The position numbers and the translations under genes were made by a program. The notes beneath the pieces were generated by a model. The model had not been told where the DNA came from. It worked only from the letters and a program-made list of their open reading frames with translations, and ran no database searches. This document shows positions 1 to 5,310 of a stretch of DNA of 12,946 nt, one piece after another (within the stretch, counting starts at the first letter, position 1; each line of letters opens with the position of its first letter). The DNA lies in the NCBI GenBank assembly GCA_937904375.1, contig CALDIG010000011.1:1-12946 (forward strand), in the 5' to 3' direction. This DNA comes from an uncultured Prevotellaceae bacterium. GTDB taxonomy: Bacteria; Bacteroidota; Bacteroidia; Bacteroidales; Muribaculaceae.

Positions 1-55
1 TCTAACCTCTAACCTTCAAGTTTATAAAGTTTTAGAACTTTAGAAACTTGAGTAA
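1..55. repeat. Short periodic repeats: heptamer x2, then nonamer x4
   Basis: Positions 1-14 are two exact copies of TCTAACC, and the array may continue beyond the left edge. Positions 20-55 divide without slippage into four 9-mers at 20, 29, 38 and 47 (GTTTATAAA, GTTTTAGAA, CTTTAGAAA, CTTGAGTAA). The last two share a CTNNA-like core with the 9-mer array at 4717-4761. No coding sequence is supported here. The function is unknown; the format matches the other intergenic arrays in this window. Confidence 0.6.
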
Positions 56-70
56 AGTAAATACATGAAA

Positions 71-100
71 AGGGCGCATCAAGTAAAAATGATGCGCCCT
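71..100 (-). terminator. Hairpin terminator of the beta-helix gene
   Basis: There is a perfect 11-bp inverted repeat, AGGGCGCATCA at 71-81 and TGATGCGCCCT at 90-100, around an 8-base loop. It lies about 57 bases beyond the stop codon of the minus-strand gene. Read on the minus strand the stem is followed by TTTT and then CATG, a short T-tract that fits an intrinsic terminator for that gene. On the plus strand no T-run follows, so termination from the left is less likely. Confidence 0.75.
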
Positions 101-157
101 CTTGATTAACGTTTAGTGTTCTCAGTTCTGCTTGATAGGACAAGACATGACTTCTCC

Positions 158-1588
158 CTACTTAACCAAGACTTTTTTGCCGTTCTCGATTACGATGCCA
201 CGGTAGTTGCTGTCAACGGGCTGTCCCAAGATGTTGTAGCGCTGGCTGTTGCCGCCCATGTCAACATTAATGTTGCTGATAGCGGTTTGTGCTGCTGCTG
301 GCATGTAGATAACCTGTCCGAGTGTTGAGTCGTCGGCATTGTCAACAACCACCTCAGCGATATGCTCAAAATCTTGAACCTCAACGTTCCAGGTGTTGCC
401 TTGAGCGTAGGTGGTGTTAGCGGTGTTATTGTACCAGTCATACTTCACGTATGGGTCGCCATTGCCATTGTCTTTGAATACGTTTCCGCCTGGGTTGTAT
501 TCCATTTCTCTTGCCTCCTCTACGTAGCCTGCGTTGATGTCAACGTTGCCGATAACAGTAACGCCCCACACGTTGCCCTCGATGTGGTTGTCCTGCATAT
601 AGGCCTTGGCTATCACGTTTGCCGAGTTGCAGGTGATGTTAAGACCGCTACCACCATTGTTGGGGTTGGCGATGTACTTGTTGTTGAGCACGGTGTTGCC
701 TATCATGCGCACGTTGCCAGGACCAGTGAGGGTGATGCCGTAAGAGCAGTTCTCAACGAAGTTGTTGGTGACATAAAGTGTTCCTGTGGGAGGATTGCCG
801 AGCAGGCAAGCCAGAGCGATACCTCCAGAGCGAGTCTCAGCGGCGGCTCCGTGCACCTCATTGCCGTCGATAACGATGTCATAAGGACCAGTAGCGCTCA
901 TGTTGATGCCTGGATAGAGGCGGGCGCTGGCGTTTGGCTTGTTGATGACGTTGTCCTTGATGGTGATGCCGCAAGCCACGTTGGCGCCACTTGCCACTGC
1001 CGAGAGGGTGGGATTCTCAAATACGCAATCCTGAACCAGGTTGCCCTTGCTCAGAGAGGTGAAGTTGATAACGGCATTACCGCCCTTGGTGTTGTGGTTG
1101 TTGAAGGTGCAACCGGTGGCGGTGAGGCAGCCTTCCTCGGTGCCGTTGCCATAGTTGATGCCCACGTAGTTGAAGGTGCTGCCGGTGATAGTTGCCGACG
1201 CGCCTTCCATGTACATGCGGAAGCCCTTAGCAGTGCCTTCCGAGCCTTCGGCGGCACCAATGGTGGCATTAGTGATGGTGAGGTTGCCATTGATTTCCAT
1301 CGTTGCTGAGCCGGCAAAGAGCAACGTCTCGCCTTCGCTGATGATAAGGTCGCCATTGATGGTGAAGTAGGTCTTGGTGAGCACGATGTTGTTGTCGTCA
1401 TAGCCAAGTCCGCTAACGCCGTCGGGCAGCGAAGCTGGCAATTGGATGACATAAGCTCCGTCAACCACGGCAACACCAGTGCCATCCTCAAGAGCTGGAA
1501 CCAGCTCGGCGAGCTGACTAAGTGTGTAGGTGTTGGCGCTTGCCATCAAGGCAACAGCCATAAAGCATAGAGTAAAAATTTTCTTCAT
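158..1588 (-). CDS. Secreted parallel beta-helix protein with C-terminal sorting-like tail
   Basis: This is a 476-residue protein if it starts at the ATG at 1588, where a textbook signal peptide begins: KK, a hydrophobic run, and likely cleavage after ASA near residue 18. A TTG-started 24-residue extension is possible by frame but would bury the signal and is rejected. Residues about 75-400 are a ladder of short repeats rich in N, G, T, V and I (patterns such as INGNLTI, ITGSTF, IKDNVI, VTNNFVEN, MIGNTVLNN), typical of right-handed parallel beta-helix (NosD/pectate-lyase-like) folds. The last 26 residues, from YNILGQPV through RGIVIENG to VLVK, resemble the C-terminal tail common on exported Bacteroidales proteins and related to type A sorting domains of type IX secretion. 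No catalytic residues can be assigned, so polysaccharide binding or cleavage is only a guess. The gene has its own promoter at 1669-1700 and a terminator at 71-100, so it is monocistronic. Confidence 0.88.
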   Translation of the reverse strand: MKKIFTLCFMAVALMASANTYTLSQLAELVPALEDGTGVAVVDGAYVIQLPASLPDGVSGLGYDDNNIVLTKTYFTINGDLIISEGETLLFAGSATMEINGNLTITNATIGAAEGSEGTAKGFRMYMEGASATITGSTFNYVGINYGNGTEEGCLTATGCTFNNHNTKGGNAVINFTSLSKGNLVQDCVFENPTLSAVASGANVACGITIKDNVINKPNASARLYPGINMSATGPYDIVIDGNEVHGAAAETRSGGIALACLLGNPPTGTLYVTNNFVENCSYGITLTGPGNVRMIGNTVLNNKYIANPNNGGSGLNITCNSANVIAKAYMQDNHIEGNVWGVTVIGNVDINAGYVEEAREMEYNPGGNVFKDNGNGDPYVKYDWYNNTANTTYAQGNTWNVEVQDFEHIAEVVVDNADDSTLGQVIYMPAAAQTAISNINVDMGGNSQRYNILGQPVDSNYRGIVIENGKKVLVK

Positions 1589-1668
1589 GAGAAATAGGGT
1601 TAAAAAGTTAATAAAAAAATGATTAGTGTCATCAAGCATATTGATACTGATGCGAAACAATCACATCG

Positions 1669-1700
1669 CAAAGATAATACATTTTTTGCAAAGCCACAAA
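1669..1700 (-). promoter_or_regulatory. Bacteroidota-type promoter for the beta-helix gene
   Basis: Read on the minus strand, TTTG (1700-1697), a 20-base spacer and TATCTTTG (1676-1669) match the Bacteroidota sigma-ABfr consensus TTTG-N19-21-TAnnTTTG exactly. Transcription would start near 1662, giving a leader of roughly 75 bases before the ATG at 1588. That leader contains TTAACTTT followed by TTAACCCT, a small two-unit period-8 repeat. Confidence 0.85.
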
Positions 1701-1750
1701 TTCAAGGCACTTTTGAAAAATATATTCTGAGTTATTTACTGTTTTTGGCA

Positions 1751-1821
1751 GCCGTTACAATCCTTTTTTCTTAGAAAAAAGCCGTAATCTTTGTTTTTTT
1801 AGCATTGTTGCCGTAACTTTG
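1751..1821 (+). repeat. Three phased GCCGT repeats at about 30-bp spacing, overlapping the kdsD promoter
   Basis: GCCGTTACAATC begins at 1751, GCCGTAATCTTTG at 1781 and GCCGTAACTTTG at 1810, so spacing is 30 and 29 bp, close to three helical turns. The second copy contains the -33 TTTG and the third contains the -7 box. Between the first two lies a T/A-rich inverted repeat (TTTTTTCT, one base, AGAAAAAA, about 1764-1780). These could be operator sites or the result of local duplication of a promoter half. Confidence 0.5.
1790..1821 (+). promoter_or_regulatory. Bacteroidota-type promoter for kdsD
   Basis: TTTG at 1790-1793, a 20-base spacer and TAACTTTG at 1814-1821 match the consensus exactly. 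The start of transcription is expected near 1828, leaving a leader of only about 16 bases before the ATG at 1844. The promoter is divergent from the one at 1669-1700, with about 90 bases between the two -33 boxes. Confidence 0.85.
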
Positions 1822-1843
1822 CATACCGAAAAAATAGTTGACT

Positions 1844-2452
1844 ATGGACGTTAAGCAAACTATGATAGAAATCCTGGCTGCCGAGAGTGAGGCGATAAGC
1901 AACATTCCCGTCACCGATGGATATGAGAAAGCCGTGGAGCTGATTGTGCGACGCGTGCATGACAAGGGTGGGAAACTCGTGACTTCGGGCATGGGAAAAT
2001 GTGGACAGATTGCCGACAACATCGCCACAACTTTCTCCTCGACGGGCATACCCGCCATATTCCTTCATCCCAGCGAGGCGCAGCATGGCGACTTGGGAGT
2101 GCTGCAGCCTGGTGACGTGATGCTGCTGCTCTCCAACTCGGGGCGCACCACCGAGATAGTGGCCCTCGTGTCGCTAGCCAAGGAGTTATATAACCAAGTG
2201 CCTATCATCGTGATAACCGGCAACCCCGACAGCGAGCTGGCACAGCTTGCCGACGTGTGCCTCGCCACTGGCGGCGCTCCCGAGGTGTGTCCGCTGGGAC
2301 TCACCCCCACCACCTCGACCACCATGATGACCGTGATGGGCGATGTGCTGGTGGTAAACACGATGAAAGCCACAGGCTTCACCCGCGAGGATTATGCCAA
2401 GCGCCACCACGGCGGCTACCTGGGCCGCAAAAGCCGCTTAGATAATGCTTAA
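1844..2452 (+). CDS. kdsD: Arabinose-5-phosphate isomerase, SIS-domain-only (KdsD/KpsF/GutQ family)
   Basis: The 202-residue protein belongs to the KpsF/GutQ sugar-phosphate isomerases, which interconvert ribulose 5-phosphate and arabinose 5-phosphate, the first committed precursor of Kdo for lipopolysaccharide. Family landmarks are visible in order: SGMGKCG (48-54, with K52), HPSEAQHGDLG (75-85), SNSGRTTEI (97-105, with E104), CPLGLTPTTST (149-159) and HHGGYLGR (188-195). K52, H81, E104 and H188 line up with the catalytic K59, H88, E111 and H193 of E. coli KdsD. The two C-terminal CBS domains of the roughly 325-residue E. coli enzyme are absent, as known for single-domain homologues from Bacteroides and E. 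coli CFT073. The ATG at 1844 is preferred to an in-frame TTG at 1838, which would almost abut the predicted transcription start. The last codons and the stop lie inside a repeat array. The PfkB-like gene downstream may be cotranscribed. Confidence 0.92.
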   Translation: MDVKQTMIEILAAESEAISNIPVTDGYEKAVELIVRRVHDKGGKLVTSGMGKCGQIADNIATTFSSTGIPAIFLHPSEAQHGDLGVLQPGDVMLLLSNSGRTTEIVALVSLAKELYNQVPIIVITGNPDSELAQLADVCLATGGAPEVCPLGLTPTTSTTMMTVMGDVLVVNTMKATGFTREDYAKRHHGGYLGRKSRLDNA

Positions 2453-2488
2453 TTTAATGCATAATGCACAATGCATAATTAACAATGC
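2444..2488 (+). repeat. AATGC repeat with period 7, overlapping the kdsD stop
   Basis: The core AATGC occurs at 2444, 2456, 2463, 2470 and 2484. The last four sit on one 7-bp grid (2477 is the degenerate unit). The first copy falls inside the last sense codons of kdsD, whose TAA is at 2450-2452, so the repeat word reaches into the coding end. It runs directly into the next array at 2488. Confidence 0.7.
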
Positions 2489-2575
2489 TTGATTGCTCGA
2501 AAACTCGACTGCTCGAGAACTCGACCGCTCGAGAACTCGACCGCTCGAAAACTCGACCACTCAATAACTAGAAAC
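2488..2575 (+). repeat. Octamer array CTNGANNN, 11 units
   Basis: Eleven consecutive 8-mers fit the frame without slippage. All begin CT; nine match CTNGA exactly (CTTGA, then eight CTCGA units beginning with CTCGAAAA and CTCGACTG). The tenth is CTCAATAA and the eleventh returns to the core as CTAGAAAC. The last three positions of each unit vary among AAA, CTG, GAA, CCG, CCA and TTG. In the middle, GAA and CCG tails alternate, giving a 16-bp super-repeat. The array ends 23 bases before the start codon of the PfkB-like gene, which is preceded by a very A-rich stretch. Confidence 0.9.
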
Positions 2576-2598
2576 AATAAAAAAACTAACATAATAAA

Positions 2599-3522
2599 AT
2601 GCGAAAAATCATTACCATAGGAGAGTCGATTCTCGACACCGTTTATCACAATCACCAGCCTGTGAGTGCCTTTGTGGGGGGACGCGTGAGCAACACTGCC
2701 GCGGCACTCGGCGATTTGGGACTTCCAGTGTCGATGGTCAGCGAGTGCTGCACCGACAAGGTGGGCGACTGGGTGGTGGATTTCTTTGAAAAACATAATG
2801 TAGATACTAAATCTATAGACCGATATACCGACGGCTCCACGCCTTTTGCCGCAATCTTCAAAGAGGACGGCGAGCAAGACATGATAGTGAACTATGGCGA
2901 GTATCCCGCCACCCGTTTCAACGTGATATGGCCACGCATCGATGAGGACGACATCGTGCTCTTTGGCTCCTATTATGCCATCGACCAGCCTCAGCGCGAG
3001 AGGCTCTACGACTTGCTGAGCTATGCCGCCGAGCGCAAGGCGATACTCATCTATCTCCCTGGTTTCCAGCATGGCACACAGTTTAACCTCACTAAAGTGA
3101 TGCCTAACATACTTGAGAACTTTGAGGTGTCGAACATCGTCGTCGACCATGCCAACGACATCAACACCATGTTCCCCAATCAGGATAGTGACAAGGTGTA
3201 TAACAACCACATCAAGTTCTACGGTCCCACCTACATCCACATCACTCCCGACACTAGCGCCACAATCTACAAAGGTCTCGACAAGTCCGTGGTGCCTTTC
3301 TCTTGTGAGAGCAACAATCATCTGGGCTGGCAGGCAGGATTTATTGCCGGCGTGATACATCAGCTCATTGCGCGCGACATCAAGCACGGCGATATTGACT
3401 TTATGGAACCCAAAGTGTGGCAGGAGGTGGTGAACAGCGCTTTTGATTTTGCAGCCTGTTGCGCCGCAAGTGACAATAATGCTTTGAGTGCCGACTTTGC
3501 CCAAGCTCACAAAATAGGGTGA
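2599..3522 (+). CDS. PfkB/ribokinase-fold protein with atypical catalytic loop
   Basis: The 307-residue protein has the PfkB layout: a GESILD start (8-13), a GG-x3-N substrate signature (FVGGRVSNTAAALGDLG, 26-41), an Ile/Val-rich Rossmann core, VVDHANDINTMF (181-192) where the family has its NxxE region, and ITPDTSATIY (215-224) where the family usually reads T.G..G. The decisive motif is abnormal. PfkB kinases carry GAGD near the C-terminus, with Asp as catalytic base; the matching stretch here is GWQAGFIAG (243-251), which has Ala or Gln where Asp is expected. It may be a divergent sugar kinase, a non-catalytic regulator, or an enzyme with altered chemistry. Its position after kdsD suggests a link with sugar-phosphate or Kdo metabolism, but the substrate is not readable. 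The 146-base gap upstream is filled with repeats and shows no consensus promoter, so it probably depends on the kdsD promoter. Confidence 0.85.
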   Translation: MRKIITIGESILDTVYHNHQPVSAFVGGRVSNTAAALGDLGLPVSMVSECCTDKVGDWVVDFFEKHNVDTKSIDRYTDGSTPFAAIFKEDGEQDMIVNYGEYPATRFNVIWPRIDEDDIVLFGSYYAIDQPQRERLYDLLSYAAERKAILIYLPGFQHGTQFNLTKVMPNILENFEVSNIVVDHANDINTMFPNQDSDKVYNNHIKFYGPTYIHITPDTSATIYKGLDKSVVPFSCESNNHLGWQAGFIAGVIHQLIARDIKHGDIDFMEPKVWQEVVNSAFDFAACCAASDNNALSADFAQAHKIG

Positions 3523-3540
3523 ACTATGAACTGTTTTTAG

Positions 3541-3592
3541 ACATAAGAACATAAGTACATATATCGTTTATCGTTGTTCGTTTATCGAAGAC
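3541..3592 (+). repeat. ACATAAGN octamers followed by CGTTNNT heptamers
   Basis: ACATAAGA, ACATAAGT and ACATATAT (3541, 3549, 3557) form three period-8 units. They are followed directly by period-7 units CGTTTAT, CGTTGTT, CGTTTAT and CGAAGAC (3565, 3572, 3579, 3586). CGTTTAT is the reverse complement of ATAAACG, the core of the array at 8210-8237 before murF. Confidence 0.75.
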
Positions 3593-3621
3593 AGAGATGA
3601 GATAAATGGCTCTACAATCTT

Positions 3622-3642
3622 TAATCGCTAATCGCTAATCAG
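3622..3642 (+). repeat. TAATCGC heptamer x3
   Basis: TAATCGC at 3622-3628 and 3629-3635 is followed by TAATCAG at 3636-3642, again with period 7. The array ends 23 bases before the start codon of the TPR-like gene. That ATG (3666) itself lies in the word GAACTATGAA, which also occurs at 3521-3530 and is the word of the array before ribH. Confidence 0.65.
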
Positions 3643-3665
3643 CGCAAAGTGCTAAACTCTGAACT

Positions 3666-4661
3666 ATGAAGCCCTTACTCTTAGACGCCTCTTTCCCAAA
3701 ACTGGTTAACGACATCACCGTTGCCAAGGCTCAAATCGACCAGCTCAACAAGATGCCCGATTTTGAGTCGATGACCCGCGACAAGATGTTGGAGGTGAAG
3801 CTGTGGCATGTGTTTTACCTCATCACCAATGACCGTAGTGAGGATGCCGCTCCGCTAATCGACACCCTGGTCTTTGACGAGAACTACAGCGACATGCCGC
3901 GCCTCTATGTGAGCTGGCTGTGGCTGGCAAGAATGACAATCTTCATTTCTAACAACGACCACATGCTCGCGCTGGGTGCCGCCGAGAACGCCTTGATGCA
4001 AATGGCAGAAATCACCAACAAGAAGAAGGAGGACTTCCTGGCGATTCTCGCTTCGCTGCTCTATAACCTCGCGTCGGTACACAACAGCATTGGCGACGGG
4101 GCGAGGGCTAAGAAGGAGCTCACCAAGTGCCAGAAGCTTTTTGAGCGACTGGTGAAGAAGAATGAGCGTCGCTTCTCGCCCATGCTGCTCTATGCCATCG
4201 AGGCCTCAACGAGCATCATCACCTCTAAGTCTCAGCAGATGAATGTGCTCAAGCATTACGACGACGAGGTGAAGCTCTACACTGGTATGCTCAGCAATGG
4301 CGACAGCAAGAAGACGCGTGAGGCGCTTATCAACCTCGTCAACTCTCTCAAGAAAGAAGGCGACATCATGCTTGAGATGGGCAACGGACGCAATGCCGCA
4401 AAATACTACACTAAAGCGCTGCGTTACCAAAAGAAGGTGAGCAGCCACATGGAGCACAAAGAGCTGGTGCTATCTATAGGTCTAGCCAAGGCCCTTAACA
4501 AGGTGGCAAACCGCCGCGAGAGCGCCGAGCAGCTGCTACAGTCGCTGCACCCCCTCGCCAAGCGCCTAAACGCTACCAATGAACTCATAGAAATTGAAAA
4601 CCTCCTCAACAATAAAAACAAGAACACAAACATAATGACCCTGCTCAAGAGCATCTTTTAG
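3666..4661 (+). CDS. Cytoplasmic all-alpha TPR-like protein, function unknown
   Basis: The 331-residue protein has no signal peptide or membrane span and reads as almost entirely helical. TPR-like helix pairs can be seen at about residues 126-160 (LLYNLASVHNSIGD followed by AKKELTKCQKLF) and 222-256 (KKEGDIMLEMGNG followed by AAKYYTKALRYQKK), with a weaker one at 264-300. The spacing and G/A/Y positions fit the 34-residue TPR pattern, but the repeats are degenerate. The N-terminal 120 residues contain an aromatic segment (VSWLWLARMTIF, 82-93), probably a buried helix pair. A scaffold or protein-binding role is likely by fold; the partner is unknown. It precedes ribH by 139 bases made of repeats. 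The base composition, the third-position preference for C/G and the lysine-rich tail do not suggest recent transfer. Confidence 0.8.
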   Translation: MKPLLLDASFPKLVNDITVAKAQIDQLNKMPDFESMTRDKMLEVKLWHVFYLITNDRSEDAAPLIDTLVFDENYSDMPRLYVSWLWLARMTIFISNNDHMLALGAAENALMQMAEITNKKKEDFLAILASLLYNLASVHNSIGDGARAKKELTKCQKLFERLVKKNERRFSPMLLYAIEASTSIITSKSQQMNVLKHYDDEVKLYTGMLSNGDSKKTREALINLVNSLKKEGDIMLEMGNGRNAAKYYTKALRYQKKVSSHMEHKELVLSIGLAKALNKVANRRESAEQLLQSLHPLAKRLNATNELIEIENLLNNKNKNTNIMTLLKSIF

Positions 4662-4689
4662 TAAGTGTTAAGTGATAAGTTTTAAGTAG
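4662..4689 (+). repeat. TAAGTNN heptamer x4, flush with the TPR stop codon
   Basis: TAAGTGT, TAAGTGA, TAAGTTT and TAAGTAG occupy 4662, 4669, 4676 and 4683 with a strict 7-bp period. The first unit begins on the base after the TAG at 4659-4661. The last unit runs into the inverted repeat at 4689. Confidence 0.85.
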
Positions 4690-4708
4690 GGACAAGGCGT
4701 GCCTTGTC
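4689..4708. repeat. Palindromic REP-like element, copy 1
   Basis: GACAAGGC (4691-4698) and GCCTTGTC (4701-4708) form a perfect 8-bp inverted repeat with only GT between, extended on the left by GG. A degenerate relative (GGGACAATGC, A, GCCTTGT) occurs at 8141-8158 in another gap, which argues for a dispersed element. No T-run follows, so it is not a simple intrinsic terminator. Confidence 0.7.
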
Positions 4709-4716
4709 TGCCAGTG

Positions 4717-4761
4717 CTAGATAATCTAGATTTTCTTGAAATTCTAGAATCTCTAGAAAAA
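4717..4761 (+). repeat. Nonamer array CTNGANNNN, 5 units
   Basis: CTAGATAAT, CTAGATTTT, CTTGAAATT, CTAGAATCT and CTAGAAAAA start at 4717, 4726, 4735, 4744 and 4753 with no slippage. All carry the core CTNGA followed by four variable bases. The core is the same as in the octamer array at 2488-2575, but the unit is one base longer. Confidence 0.85.
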
Positions 4762-4794
4762 CTATGAACTATGAACTATAAACTGTGAACTATA
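4760..4794 (+). repeat. AACTATG heptamer array, 5 units, in the ribH leader
   Basis: AACTATG, AACTATG, AACTATA, AACTGTG and AACTATA occupy 4760, 4767, 4774, 4781 and 4788. They are followed by AAAAAT and the ribH ATG at 4801. Two units contain ATG, opening five-codon mini-ORFs (4764-4781 and 4771-4788) that end before ribH. No Shine-Dalgarno sequence is present. Confidence 0.85.
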
Positions 4795-4800
4795 AAAAAT

Positions 4801-5286
4801 ATGTCAACTGAACTACATAACAGCATTTCAATCGAGCTCCCTCATGTTGAGGGGCTTAAAGTGGGCATTGTGGCGGCACGATGGAACAGCCAAGTGACAG
4901 AACCGCTGCTTAATGGAGCAATTGACCGCATCGTGGAGGCGGGGTACAGCCGCGACGACATCACCGTGCAGCGTGTGCCAGGAACGGTGGAATTGACCTT
5001 TGCCGCAGCACAGATGGCTCGCAGCGGCAAGTTCGACGCCGTGATAATGATAGGCTGCGTGATACGTGGTGGCACGCCGCATTTCGACTATGTGTGCGAC
5101 AACGCTACTCAGGGCTGCGCCATGCTCAACGCCACGCAAGATGTGCCCATCATCTTTTGTGTGCTCACAACCGACGATGAGCAGCAGGCTCTCGACCGTG
5201 CTGGCGGCGCATTGTGCAACAAAGGCACCGAAGCCGCCGAGGCAGCCATCGAGATGGCAGCGCTAGCGCGTCAATACAAGAAATAA
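4801..5286 (+). CDS. ribH: 6,7-dimethyl-8-ribityllumazine synthase
   Basis: RibH joins 5-amino-6-ribitylaminouracil and 3,4-dihydroxy-2-butanone 4-phosphate to give the lumazine precursor of riboflavin; the enzyme is cytoplasmic and usually assembles as pentamers or icosahedra. The 161-residue length is normal. Family landmarks are AARWN (25-29, with Trp where many homologues have the stacking Phe), VPGTVELTFAA (59-69), GCVIRGGTPHFDYV (85-98, with catalytic H94), PIIFCVLTTDDEQQA (116-130) and RAGG plus NKGTEAAEAA (133-149, with R133 for phosphate binding). No other riboflavin genes and no FMN riboswitch-like leader are visible. The upstream gap is instead packed with a palindrome and two repeat arrays. 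Only 24 bases separate it from the dockerin-like gene, so the two are probably cotranscribed. Confidence 0.96.
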   Translation: MSTELHNSISIELPHVEGLKVGIVAARWNSQVTEPLLNGAIDRIVEAGYSRDDITVQRVPGTVELTFAAAQMARSGKFDAVIMIGCVIRGGTPHFDYVCDNATQGCAMLNATQDVPIIFCVLTTDDEQQALDRAGGALCNKGTEAAEAAIEMAALARQYKK

Positions 5287-5310
5287 GAATACTATCATCA
5301 TTTTAACTAT

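Noticed and set aside
362..1309. Long plus-strand open frame (315 codons) antisense to the beta-helix gene
   Set aside because: Composition is valine/alanine-heavy with no domain pattern or leader. It mirrors the repetitive codons of the true gene, which has a signal peptide, promoter and terminator on the other strand.
2488..2575. Possible CRISPR array
   Set aside because: Units are 8 bp and contiguous with no spacers of 25-40 bp, and no cas genes are present.
2479..3552. Minus-strand open frame of 357 codons across the PfkB-like gene
   Set aside because: It would start beyond the PfkB stop and end inside the octamer repeat array. It shows no protein family features, while the plus strand encodes a clear PfkB fold.
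3523..3665. Possible tRNA or small gene between the PfkB-like and TPR genes
   Set aside because: The gap is almost wholly explained by 7- and 8-bp repeats; no cloverleaf and no plausible coding frame were seen.
4691..4708. Intrinsic terminator of the TPR gene
   Set aside because: The palindrome has only two bases between its arms and no T-run follows; a related copy in another gap points to a dispersed element instead.
4662..4800. FMN riboswitch upstream of ribH
   Set aside because: The conserved RFN-element stems and boxes are not recognisable; the gap is tiled by repeat arrays and a palindrome.
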